64,000 bases of DNA. Origin: Aurifilum marmelostoma (lineage: Eukaryota; Ascomycota; Sordariomycetes; Diaporthales; Cryphonectriaceae). The number at the start of each line of letters is the position of its first letter. The stretch's first letter is position 1. The stretch is taken from NCBI GenBank assembly GCA_027559495.1, contig JAMXSV010000002.1, positions 124,001 to 188,000 of the forward strand, in the 5' to 3' direction. The notes under the pieces were generated by a model, which searched no databases, was not told the origin of the DNA, and saw only the letters and a list, made by a program, of their open reading frames with translations. A program made the translations under genes and the position numbers. Below, piece after piece: positions 31,512-43,186 of the stretch.

Positions 31512-34500
31512 GGTGAAAGGTCGGTTGAGGGGCGGCGGAGTGGGTGAGTAGAAGAAGGGCGCTGTCGTTGGGCCGCGAGGGTGGAGGAAGGAGGGGGGCG
31601 AGTAGGAAAAGAAGGCGGAGAAGGAGGAGAGATGCGGGCTAGGAAGGAGAGAGAGAAAGGAAAGAAGGACAGGCAGAGGCGATGTCTGCAACAAGCCAGA
31701 GAGCTTATACGACACATGTATATAATATAGGTGACAGGACCATCCTCATCGTCAAAGAGTGAGGTGTATGTATGCCCAAGATATATGGAGTCGCAGATCG
31801 GGTTTACATGGGACGGCGAATTAGACCGGGGCTGCTCTGCTGCTGCTGCTGAGACGGGGTGTCATTACGACAGTGGTGTCAGATTATGATAGGGCTTGGG
31901 TGGGTCTTGTAAACGGTATGAAGGAGAAGGGGACGTCCTGGGTATGCCACCCTGGCCTAGTCTGTATATCTGTCTCCTTTGTCGTTGCACCTTGGCAGGT
32001 GGCTGGCGGGACGATGACGACCTGAAAGGTAGAAGGAGAGTGAGTGGCTTGTGCTGATTCCCCCCGAGCTGGTGTGGCTGCAGTCCAGCCAGCCCTCAAG
32101 TCTAGAGGATCAAGGAAACCTTCCAGATAGGAAGATCTGTCAGAAGAAGGAAGTTTAGGCAGGTGAGAAGTGACAGGCGATGTGTGTGTGCGTGTGTGTG
32201 CGCGTGTATGTGTGCTGCAAGTCCAGAGTTTAACAAGGCCGGGATGACCGAATCCATGGGCGGATATGTATTGAGCCACACACGCTCTGAATCCGATGGG
32301 TGAGACTACGAGGGTCACTCTCCACAGTAATCCCATGCACCTCAGATGAAATGCGCATCATACAACTCAGTATGGAAAAGGAAAGGGGAGAAGAAAAAAA
32401 AAAACGGTGCCGTTGGGGACGGCACGAGCGGATCAGTTGAGGGGTGACATGTGGGGTGGGAAAGAAGAGGAAGAGGGGGGGGGGGGGGGCGACGAGGTGT
32501 GGGAAGGGTAGCATGTCAGAGCCTGAAGCTTAGACGAGAGCGTGAATCGCAAAATGCTTTATCAGGTAATTACCAGCAAGGTGGATCGAGACAATTGAGG
32601 TATCCCAGCAGCGATCACCGACGAGAACAGGGCGGCCGAGTCTTGGTGAAAATACCCAGCACTTACAATTTCCTAACATGCCTTGGAATGGCGGCCAAGT
32701 TTGTTCAACGTCGGAGGGCCAGCGCTAGTGACCTCTGGACATGGATCATAAGGGCCCTTTGAATGGGGTTTGAAACATTACTCGGTAGATCCGCACAGAG
32801 AAACAAGTGCCAGGATGAAAGCTCGGAAGCTTAAGTCGGAAGATACACGGCCCAGAGCTTGAGACAGGCCCGGCATCCAGGCCTTTGGAAACCAGGCTCA
32901 GACGCCATGAGGTCCAAATTAGTTACAACCATGCGCACGTGGTAGTAATATAGCAATGTACTGTACAGCAAGCCGAGGCTGAGCACGAGCAAAGAACAGA
33001 CTTCTTAAGAGACGGTGGCTTGTGCATACGTACGTTCGAGGCTCCATCCTCAGTGGCACTCTCAAACAATCACAGTAGAGAGAGTGTATGTACGTACCTG
33101 CATAGACCATGCATTGTTCGACGGAGGGTAGCATTGCTTATCTGGTTCACGGCTGCAAGGACCCGTCACACGCGCGTCAAGGAGTGTGAAGGTAGGAAGG
33201 AGGTTGGCCTGGTGGGGTTTGGCTTCAGGCTCTGCGGTAGGACTTCGGGGCCCGCCGTGCGTTCACGCATGAGTGACAGGACCACCACGCTGAGTGTACC
33301 GACAGCCGGGGCGAACTATAATGGTCTCTCTTTATAGCGGTGCTGTTATTTTCACTTACAGGATGGCTCTCGGCAGCCTGCATTTAAAACCGCGTCCTCA
33401 GCATGACACTACGAGCTGCACCAGTGTCAGCGAACCGTTACGCCGGCACGTAGTGCTCCATCTGTGGCCCGATGACTAAATTAGTCGACAATGATGGTGC
33501 TCTGTGTTGGACCTATGAAGACCTGTTGCAATGTCGTGACCGTGTGGATGCCGAGCTAAACTGCTCTCCGGAGAGATTTGATTAATTCTGGATACGTTGG
33601 CTGGACCGTCGAATACAACATCACGATGACTTGACAGCAACATATAGAAGAGGGCTGTAACTAGATAACCTGTTGGTCAGATTAGTATGTATGTTTCCTC
33701 GGCAGCTTCTTGTTCGCGGGAGGAAGAGCAGCTAATTCCTCCAGGGCCTGCAGAGGAAATCATGGCACGGACAAAAAGACGTACAAGCACTGTGATGTCG
33801 TATTAATAAGTTACAGGCTCCACCATCTGCAAGAATTGATGACCCGTGCAGCTACTTGACAGCCTTGCCCCCCCTGAAAAGCTAATGCACAGACGTGTAC
33901 CTAGAGCGGGAGATGATGAACCTGCAATCAAGCTTCAACGGCTTAGACGCCGATCCCACCACAATCGATTGGTCTCGGCCTGCCATTCCTGAGATATATA
34001 TCTGCACGTTGTGCTTTTTTACCTTGACTTGGGGTAGGATGCTGGCCGTGCTCATGGATATCACTTGCTAAATATATACGGGGTGATACAACAACTGATC
34101 AACTCTCTTCCTTGAACCGTGTCAACCTGGGCCTCCTCCCGGTCTCCGAGAAAACCCCTCTCAGTGTTAGCTGGACAGGTCGGCGACCATACCATGATCG
34201 ACAGGAGACATAAAATACAGTTGAGCGATCGTCTGAACATGCTGCCGCAGAGAAATGCTGTGTGGGTCGATTTTTTTTTCAGTCAGGCTCTTCCGGAAAC
34301 ACTCTTGTTTCTCTTAGCCCTGCTCAGGGCCTCCCAATTCGGCGTGCAGCCGACGAGCCCTGGTCCTACGGCCCCATAGATGTTCCGATGCAGCTTGCTC
34401 TACAACATCCAGCCCTCGTATCGAAGATCCCGCATGGGCTTTTCTTCCCCTTCTATCCTCCCTTTTACTTAGTAACATTCCCGGCCTGATTTATAATGAG

Positions 34501-37500
34501 GCCCCGACCGAGCTTTGTCGCGTGTCTCTTTGTTGTCGCAATATCCTATGGGCTCCACTGCCTGTCAATCCAAGGGGGGTGCGCGGTCCACGGCCGCTCA
34601 AACCATGGGCTCTGTTTTCTGACAAGTGACAGCTTGGAGTGATTCGGAGGAATTGTCTGCCTACGTACTTGGACTCCAGGACCAACACGGGAGGCATGGA
34701 TGGGGTCGCCATAATTCGAGGGTGTCGCACTGACCTCGCAACTTGTGGATAAGTCTACACTTCTGAGACAGGAGCGCTTTAGCCTTTTCGCTATTGGGAT
34801 CATAATATGGATGGTGAGGCAGTGCCTCCGACAGGAGTTGGCACGACGGCGTCCCAAGATCTACTGTGTACAGGTAGTGGTACTTTGTTCTCTCTCCCCC
34901 TCTCTTCTTCTCCAGCTCAATTTTATTTTCCTTTTTAGCAGGCATACCTTTAACGATCCGAGAAAAAAAAAATTATATATATATATAAAAATAAAAATAA
35001 AACAGGTCTCTGCTACGAAACCTTATCAGACCGACACATGGCTTCGCACGGGGTCCGATACAGCATGGAACTTCCCATGCGCCCCGGGACGAGAACCTTG
35101 GAACTTTAGGATCAACGGGCCAACGCACCTCGGCAGCCTCTTTCTGAGACGATCCCTCTCGAGAGGTTATTATTTTGGCTTTGTTGGTCGAAACTCTCTT
35201 CTCTGGCCCCTCGACCGGTAGTTGGTAGAATTGGCGCCCATGAGCTTTGTCGTCCCAAGTGGCTCCGGCGAAGGGCGCTGTCATGCAGGGTCAGAACAGT
35301 GCTATCGAGCTCGGCCCCTCATCCGGGACACCATTGAGAAACGTCAGGCTAAATTACTATCTACCGAGGCCCGGAGCCCATGCCCTGACGGAGGTCTTCG
35401 CCGGTCTGGACCTGTTTTTCTCTCCGAGGAGCGTTACAGTCACAGATACCTCTTCTCTTCTTTCTTTCTTTTCTTGTTTTTCGCAGGGGGAAAAGGACGA
35501 CGGAATCATGCGCCGCTTCCTCCTCCCTCAAGGCTGATTGATTATCCGCGCCAGGCCGCGCGCCCCTTCAACGATCTTTGCGCCCGGAACACTGCGCTCG
35601 GGCTCATTTCTCCTTATCCTTGCAAAACGACCCTTTTCAGACGCACCCGTGGACCAGAAAGAGACAACAACAACAACAGAAAATGAAGGAAACCTCGGTA
35701 ACAAGGCTTCTAAAGCCGTGCAAGTCTCAAAGAGGGCATGGGTATTACGGGGTGACCGTCAAAACTCTTTTCTGGCTACCCGTTATAGAAATTGGAGCTC
35801 TTGGACCCACTGGTACTATACGCAGGGCTGCTGGGAGGGGGCCAAGTGACAGAATCTCCCTGTCAATGCGCGTTTTTGAGAACGAGGCCTACATACACCA
35901 CATGGATCTCGCATATCGTAGGGATCTCCACAACTGGTCAGGACATCCAGAGCCGCAACGCGCAAAGAGAGGCATCTATAATAGGGACAAGACGTGAAGT
36001 AGAGCTGTCGTTGAGCATGTCAAGCATCTTTTCACACGCCCACCTCCTCCTGGCTCCCCCCTCCTTCTCCTAGGCTAAGCCACTCCTGTCTTATGATCCG
36101 TAGAATTGCAGTGTTCGGAATGTGGCGGTCCCTTCTTGGGTTAAAGTGCCTCCTCCGTGGACTTGAACGTGCTGGGAAATTGGCAGATGGTAAGAAAGTT
36201 TAAAATTAGGATCTCGCGTGGAAGCCTCGTGGGGCGGACATGGGGTCCCTCCTACTTGTCATGGCGCGTCCTAGATTGTGCCTTTCCTAGTTGCAAAGAG
36301 AAAGTTAAATTGGGTTACAGACAGAGTTAAATCCATGCCAACCAACACGTGTCCTCACGCATGACTGCTCAGGTGCCTGCCGAGGCTGGCATGTGCAAGG
36401 ACATCAGTCTGGATACTTCTTCCCAAAGAGTGCCAAAAAGTCGAGCTCCTAAAAAGCTGTCGGGTTTCGATCAAGTTCAGGACCTCAGCAGGCCTACGGG
36501 CATGAGACTGGGAGAATCAAGTCTACACGCAAATGTCATAACTTGAAGGCGGGGCACTCGGAATATGTCAAGTAAGTGATGATTAGTTGCAATGCACAGG
36601 TCTTTGGCAATGATGGGTACGTCTTCGGACGGAGCTGCTGCAAGGGTTCAGTCACACCATGCACTCAGCAGATTGCTGCTGCTCTGTATCTCAGAGGCAT
36701 TAAGGCTTGAGTGTGCAGGCTGAAGAGGCCGCAGCTGTACCAGTAGAGCACTGTTCAAAGGAAAACTGGCTCGATATGCTTTGACGACGATGACGAGCGA
36801 GTGCCATCTAGGGGCAGTAACACGGTGAAACTCGTCTCGGATCTTGAAAACAGACCTACGGCCTGTTTGTACAAGATTGCCACCCGGTTCATTGTGATCA
36901 AAGAGTCTCAAAAGCTAATATTCAAATTGAATAGACCCTTCATCTTCCGCAAGCCCACCCTTTGCCTGCTGAGACAGTGCAATTTGTAGCTACGAACAGA
37001 CGCCTTTTAGCATCGAAGGGTTAAAAAAAAAAAAAAAAAAGAAGACGAATCATAATTGAATGACAGAGCGCTTCTTGACAAACCTCAGGCACGTTGACTA
37101 GTAAGATTGCCATCAAACGGCCCGATTCCGTATCCCCATCTTCCGGTCGTTGTCTCCTGCTCCGACCTTGACTTCAAAGGTCATTCTAGGTTTGAGCTTT
37201 GACAGGCAGATGCTCGTCAATTATTCCATATCATGATTGTCCGTACCTGCTGGGAATTCTGTGGACGTCACTCACTTCAGAACACCCATAGCCATTTGGT
37301 AATTAACTGGGTATTTTGATGGCTTCTTTTGCCTCTCGACCAGAGCCTCTTCTCGCGCGATAACAACCCAAGGACCGCCTGGGCATGACCTTATAATCCT
37401 TCTGCTAGCACCATATCACTTTCGGATCCATGGAAGCCGAGTGAAATTCCATCGGCCAAACAACAACTTAATTACTGTCGCGTGTACGGGCCGGCTCGTC

Positions 37501-39156
37501 AGTGCGCATCTGGGCAGGCAAAACCAAGCATTTCGTAGCAATATGACCGCCATTGAAACTTAAGTGACCAAATAAAACCCAGAAACGTATGACATATGAT
37601 TGACCCCGCTCAGATCAGACTACCAATGGGCCCACCAAATAAGACTTCCTTCCCAACGGCGAGGGTTGGACTGCAACCTTTCGCAGGGTCGGGCTGAGGA
37701 TAGATGCCCAACATATTAGCATCCACAGCTGACAGATCAGAAACTTCTGCGGCAAGCATGCCAGTGGGGATGTACTGTTGATGGTGAGAAGAGATCTTTC
37801 TCCTCACCATCTGAGGTGTTATACCTAGGTATAGTGTGGCTGCTTGGTCTTATGTAGGCTGGCATTCCTGGTCAACAAGGTAGGTCCGGTCAAATGATGA
37901 ACAAGGTCAGGGTCGATATGCAGATGGCTGACTGGTGACTCATCAATATCACATATACGAACACAGATTTCCTCAGTGATTTGCATATCGGCGGGCAAGA
38001 ACTTTTGGATCACAATGTGGCTCCCATTTCCAAGGCGCATAGATGCCTGAAATTCCCCACAAGGAGTCCGACGCAGTCACTACCTCAGACCTATGTCTGA
38101 CTTTATATCTGAGGAGACACATAGATTGAAGGCAGCCCGAAATTGTAGTGCTCCAGAAGCCATCGAGGATAACGAATATCAAAAAAGGGTGACATACAGG
38201 CTCAGACTTGTTCGATTCTCCTTACTTTCACTGATGAGATTTTGGCTTCAGTAATGCCTGGAACATATTTAGGCTGTTTAAGAAGTAACAGATGCCTCAG
38301 CTTATCAGTAAATTTGCAAAGTCTTCTAGAGTCAGTTTGTGGATAAAATACCTAGTCTACTTTGCGAGCAGACGTGGTGGGACTTGCATTATGCTAATCA
38401 TTCCTAAGTAGTAAGTACTACTTTACTATGTAATTATGACTGGAACTTGGCAAAAGGTTGTGAGGGACTGAAGAGGTTCTGCATAAGTATGCAATGTTAG
38501 CATTACTCCTCTGTTGCCCAGGATTGAATGCTGAGAGACAATAGGACAAGACTGACAGTATCCACATTCTATAGAGGTTTCGCTGACTACAGGCCATTTC
38601 TCCATTACTGTAGCAGGAACGGATGCTGTGGGTATTGGCATGTTTTTGTACAGCATAATTCATTGAATGGGTATGAAATCATTAGGTCCAACATATAATA
38701 GGAGTAATTAATGGCAGAGCCATCAACTCGTACTCTCAGGCCTGGCAAGGTGGCTATCAAGGGTGGAAGAAGCTGGTCTGGCGCGAGTGCTGAATGCGAG
38801 ACTGGAGTTTGGAATCGACCATACTGTGATACGTTGATTATTTGTACTACTGAATGTATATTTGCTTCAACAGATGCCTATGCTACTAGTAGCCATGCCC
38901 AGGGCCTAAGCGGTTACTATACAGAAGGATCTCCAACCTTGCAACCCCGCATTTCACAATCAACAGGGCTCTTGCCTGCCACTGGACACCCCACCAGAGC
39001 TTTGATCCAGGGCTCCCCAGCCCACTGCAGCTCCAGGCTCCGCTAACTCTGGAACTCTATACATCACCACCACCAACAACCTTCTTCCTCTCCTGCCCCA
39101 TTCAGACACATACACACACGCACGCGCGCGCGCACACACATAAAGACAGAGACACA
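31512..39156. other. 7.6-kb gene-poor interval
   Basis: No gene I can support. It contains a GT/GC repeat at about 32180-32215, poly-G at 32475-32489, an A/T-rich block at 34964-35002, poly-A near 37022-37040, and AT-rich DNA from about 36.6 to 38.7 kb. Minus-strand frames between 37610 and 38182 (for example ending LAVGKEVLFGGPIG, and LPADMQITEEICVRICDIDE) look more protein-like than their surroundings but are short, in shifting frames and not recognisable. They may be another decayed gene. Confidence 0.4.
39106..39142. repeat. Alternating CA/CG repeat in the CSN4 leader
   Basis: An almost perfect alternating purine-pyrimidine run (CA, TA and CG dinucleotides, with a GCGCGCGCGC core) ends about 14 bp before the CSN4 start codon. 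Such runs can adopt left-handed Z-DNA and are length-unstable. Any effect on CSN4 expression is speculation. Confidence 0.85.
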
Positions 39157-40338
39157 ATGGCCTCCCAACCGGGCTCTGACGAGAGCCAAGCCCTGCAAAA
39201 CGCCCTGTCGCAAGCCTCGTCAGCCCAGGAATTCAACACCATAGCCGACCAGATCTTGGACTCTTCCAAAGGCATCGTGGGCACCCGCACCCTCCTCACC
39301 AGCTTTATCAACGCCCTCCGCAGCCGCGAGAACTACAACCTTTGGGTCGAGGTGGGCTCTCACACCATAGGGATCCTCAATGCCTCGCCGACCGCCTCTT
39401 CCTCCTTCGTGGAGCAAGCGTCCCTGCTGCGGGAGCTCATCGCCGACGGCCACGAGGCCAACGAAGATTACGGGGTCGCCGCCCGCATCCTGGCCGAGAT
39501 ACCCCTCGAATCCTCCCAGAGGCGGGTGTCCACAGAGGAAAAGTGCAAGATCTGGATCCGCATCGTGCGGCTATACCTAGAGGAGGACGACCCCACCATG
39601 GCCGAGACGTATCTGAACAAGCTCAAGGCCATCATCCACGACATCAACGACGCCGAGGCCCAGCTCCACTTCCGCCTCTCGGCCGCCCGCATCAACGACT
39701 CCAAGCGCCAGTTCCTGTCCGCCAGCCAGGCCTACCACGAGATCAGCTTCCTCCCCACCGTCGCCGAGGACGACAGGGTGCGCACCCTGAGCGAGGCCAT
39801 CAAGTGCGCCATCCTCGCCCCTGCAGGCCCGTCTCGGAGTAGGGCCCTGGGACGGCTGTACAAGGACGAGCGGGCTGCGGGCCTGGAAGAGTTTGGAATA
39901 CTGGAGAAGATGTTCCTCGACCGTCTGATCGACCCTGCCGAGGTGGACAAGTTCGCGCAGAGCCTGCAGGCGCACCAGCTCGCCACCACGGCGGACGGGT
40001 CTACGGTGCTGGCCAGGGCCATGATGGAGCACAACCTGCTAGCAGTCTCGCGACTGTATGCCAACATCGACCTAAAGGCGCTGGGGCTGCTGCTGGGCTT
40101 GGACGCGGAGAAGGCCGAGATGACCACGGCCAAGATGATCGAGCAGGGCCGGCTTCGGGGCCAGATAGACCAGCTCGATGGGCGCATCGCCTTCGAGGAC
40201 GATGGGGAGGACAATGGTGCCAGTGCCATACGGCAGTGGGACAGTAACGTCCTGGGCGTGGCGGAGGAGGTCGAGAACGTGGTGGCCTTCATGCAGCAGG
40301 AGATACCTGCATTCGTCTCCCAGAACCTGATGGTTTAG
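39157..40338 (+). CDS. CSN4: COP9 signalosome subunit 4
   Basis: Single-exon gene of 393 residues. CSN4 is a PCI-domain subunit of the COP9 signalosome, which removes Nedd8 from cullins and so tunes SCF-type ubiquitin ligases; in filamentous fungi it affects development and light responses. Helical TPR-like repeats fill the N-terminal two thirds (ALSQASSAQEFNTIADQILD, EEKCKIWIRIVRLYLEEDDP, AETYLNKLKAIIHDINDAEA). The signature FLSASQAYHEISF and the SEAIKCAILAPAGPSRSRAL / LYKDERA segment are typical of CSN4. The PCI winged helix follows (MMEHNLLAVSRLYANI, KMIEQGRLRGQIDQLDGRI) with an acidic insert (DDGEDNG), ending in the helix that joins the CSN bundle. Confidence 0.95.
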   Translation: MASQPGSDESQALQNALSQASSAQEFNTIADQILDSSKGIVGTRTLLTSFINALRSRENYNLWVEVGSHTIGILNASPTASSSFVEQASLLRELIADGHEANEDYGVAARILAEIPLESSQRRVSTEEKCKIWIRIVRLYLEEDDPTMAETYLNKLKAIIHDINDAEAQLHFRLSAARINDSKRQFLSASQAYHEISFLPTVAEDDRVRTLSEAIKCAILAPAGPSRSRALGRLYKDERAAGLEEFGILEKMFLDRLIDPAEVDKFAQSLQAHQLATTADGSTVLARAMMEHNLLAVSRLYANIDLKALGLLLGLDAEKAEMTTAKMIEQGRLRGQIDQLDGRIAFEDDGEDNGASAIRQWDSNVLGVAEEVENVVAFMQQEIPAFVSQNLMV

Positions 40339-40691
40339 CCCGCAAAAGGGCAACCCTTGGCTACTTTGGGGGGGGGGGGGGTTCTTTCTTTCTCTCGAGT
40401 TGAAGCGATACCACAGACCCGCACAAGCTGTACGGAGTAATGACATTATGAACCCAGCCTTGATCATCCTATTATAAGAGTGTACAGCAAGACAACATCC
40501 TCCTATACTGTTCTCAGCGTGTGTGATCTGTCTATCCTTTCCCCAACGCCTCGCCATGACAAGTATCTTGAAACCGAAATTCCTCAGATAGAAGAGTTCC
40601 AGGAGTCTACCGTTTCCAGAAACACGCTGGCTGCCACCTCCGCTACAGAAGGACATGCTCACTCGCGGCAATTTCACATCTTCTTTAACCC
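40339..40691. other. Convergent spacer with poly-G tract
   Basis: 353 bp between the stops of CSN4 and the SGNH hydrolase. A 14-G run lies at 40368-40381, just after the CSN4 stop, followed by a TTCTTTCTTTC stretch. No gene seen. Confidence 0.5.
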
Positions 40692-41718
40692 CTATTCTAG
40701 ATCCTTCCGACGGACAACATAATAGCCCTGGTCCAGAAGCGAGTCGTCGCCCTCCTCCTCTTCAAAGTTCTTATCGTCGTCTCTAAATAGCCTCCTCTTC
40801 TTGGGTGCCCTCTCGCCGTTGGACTGCAGCCGGCCTGGGGGCATAATCAGGTCGACCAGGTGGGCTGCGATCTTTTCACCCATCAGATCGTAACCGTCCG
40901 GGGTCAGATGGACCGCGTCGTCCCAGTACCTCTCGCGTTCCTCCTCGCACATGTTCCGGTAAGGTATTGCGGCATTGAGGTCAAAGACGTGACTGGAGCG
41001 CGCGCACACACAACGAGGTCAGCACCAACGCCAATCGCACATCTCCCACAGGGTAACCAGAAACTTACAAGTTTTCCTGCTTGTGGGTCTTGATCAGGTC
41101 GTTCAGCGCTGCTTTCCTCCTTCCCACAGCCCTTTTTTCCCCTCCCACGGCTGTCGAGTCCCCGCCTGCCTCCGGCACCGTACATGCCAGCACCCGCCCG
41201 CCTTTACTCAGCGGCACAGCCCACACCCTCCTCAGCGCCTCGAAGATGACCTCTGGCTGCGCATATGGCTTCAGCCCGAGATCATTCGTCCCGCCCAGCA
41301 CAATGGTCCAGTCGTATGGTGTGCCGCCGCCCTTTGTCAGGAACTTGGGCTCGATGCGGGATAGGAAGCGGCTTCCTGGGTCGGTGACTATGTCGCCTGG
41401 CAGGCCGTCCACGTGGGCTTCGATGTGGAGGGCTGGAAATGCGCGCGATAGGACGTCAGAGAGAGCGTGGCTGTAGGGATGGCAGGGGGGCCCGTCGAGG
41501 GAGGGCGGGGTGGAGGAGTGGTAGCCCCAGGTGAGGGAGTCACCGAAGCAGAGGATGCGGAGGGAGCGCTTCTTGGGTGGTGGTCGCGAAGGAGGGGCTG
41601 AGGAAGGGACGGTTGATGTGGCGTTGTTGTTGTTGTTGTCTGGTCTGCGCGGGGAGGGTGATGCGCGCGGGCTGGGGAGCATGGTCTGCCTGGGGGATCT
41701 GGGTGTTGTCGTCGCCAT
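40692..41718 (-). CDS. SGNH/GDSL-type hydrolase
   Basis: Predicted 316-residue esterase/lipase-like hydrolase from two exons, 41718-41069 and 40992-40692. The 76-bp intron has a GTAAGT donor and CAG acceptor. Catalytic blocks are intact: block I ILCFGDSLTWG with nucleophile Ser61, block II VDGLPGDIV (oxyanion Gly), block III VLGGTNDLG (Asn), and block V DAVHLTPDGYDLMG (Asp and His). No signal peptide is visible. The N-terminus is Pro/Ser/Arg-rich with an (Asn)5 run, and the C-terminus has a basic patch (KKRRLFRDDD) and acidic stretch, so an intracellular location is likely. The substrate is unknown. The ATG at 41718 was preferred to the upstream frame (41829), which crosses a 15-base poly-G tract. 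Confidence 0.88.
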
Positions 41719-43186
41719 CGTGGGTGGTGGCGGAAGAGTGACTCGCCGCAAGGAATCTCGGCACCCAGGGGGGGGGGGGGGGCTCTTGCTCACGAGCTTG
41801 CTATTGGGAGAGAGACGAAGGAGGAACAAAGCTGGGCGGTCTGTGCTGTTGAGTCTGCTTGTGTTGTATTGTGGTGGTCAAAGACCTTCTCGTTAATAGA
41901 CTGGCGTGGAACAGTGAGGCGAGGTCGTTGTTGTATCAAAGTAGGCCCGAGTACTCGAGTCCAGTCGAGGCCAGGCATAAGCGTTAGAGCCGCAGGGCAC
42001 GTCACGGGCGAGGCCTGACGGCAGTGGGATAGCGCCCCATGACGCTACTGGTGGGGGGTGCTAGACAGGGGGCCCTGACGAGGCTGATAGCGGGTTCCCG
42101 CCCAATTTAGGCACATGCTTTCAGGGTATGGTAGATCAGGGGGAGGAGGGGTCAGGTGGAGTTCTCCCCAGGGTCCAGCCACATTGGCATAAGCCCTACA
42201 AAGGGTAGACGAGCATCTATTGTCATCTGTGCATCCATGATTTGAAGTTATCAAAGTTGAATCAGTGATAAGTTCAGTTATTTGCATGACAGGTAACACT
42301 ATTTATTTGAACTAAAGGGGGGGAGGGAGAACGGTGAACAGAATGAAAGCGAATAATGTCACCTTGGTTCGTTAGATTGATGGGCGGGACCATGCATGGC
42401 GGCAATAGTGGTTTTTGTCTATAGCTTCAGGTAGATACGCTGAGAATTGTTTCACAAATATGAACGGTGATATAGTGAGAAATAACAGTATAACCCCCAA
42501 GTTTTTCAACAAAGCAGAGTAAAAAATGGGAAAAATAAACAAAAGGAAATGGTGGGAGGGGGGGGGGGTAGACATTGCGACAGTCTAGTTGGTATCTGAA
42601 TAATACATAATATATGGCCCTAAATTTGAAATTAAGCATAATTTTCTATGATTGCGCCAGCTGAAGTAATGGTACAGTAGTCAAATGGCCGTTGATACCA
42701 AAGAATGAACAATAAACAACAATCAAGCAACCATCTTCAGAACTTGAAGCAATTATGAAAAGAAGACTGGAAATGTAATCATACAAATCAAGATATTCTA
42801 ATCACATTTATGCGATATCTCGTCCATCACGCGAAGCTTGTTATTTATTTGTTCAATCTAGGACTTCTGGTGTACCGGTTGGCGCACACTGATCAAAGCC
42901 TATCTGATCCACAAAATATAACCTCTAAACGAAAGTTGGAACCCAGCCATCCAAAATAACGTTACAACAAAAGAGAAGATATGAAGAACGCAATGACATT
43001 GCTGAGCTCTACAAAAGAAGGAAAGGGAAGGAGAGAAAGCCAGCCAGCCAGCCAGCTAGATGATCGAGGCTATCTAGGCCAAGGGGTAGATGTCTGGCTA
43101 GGCACAAGCCGGAGCCAGTGAGTTACTGGCCATCGCATAGAACAAGACGGAGGAGACGATGAGAACACATTCCCTGGGTCCAAGTC
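41719..43186. other. Intergenic
   Basis: Promoter and leader of the hydrolase (poly-G at 41768-41782 near its start) and 3' region of the P450 gene. A second poly-G (42558-42568) sits in AT-rich DNA. A CCAG-type short repeat occurs near 43039-43055. No supported gene. Confidence 0.45.

Noticed and set aside
31884..32336. 150-codon minus frame with His/Thr repeats
   Set aside because: Translates a GT-rich microsatellite; not conserved-looking.
34745..35221. 158-codon + frame
   Set aside because: Runs through an A/T block encoding Ile/Lys repeats; no recognisable protein.
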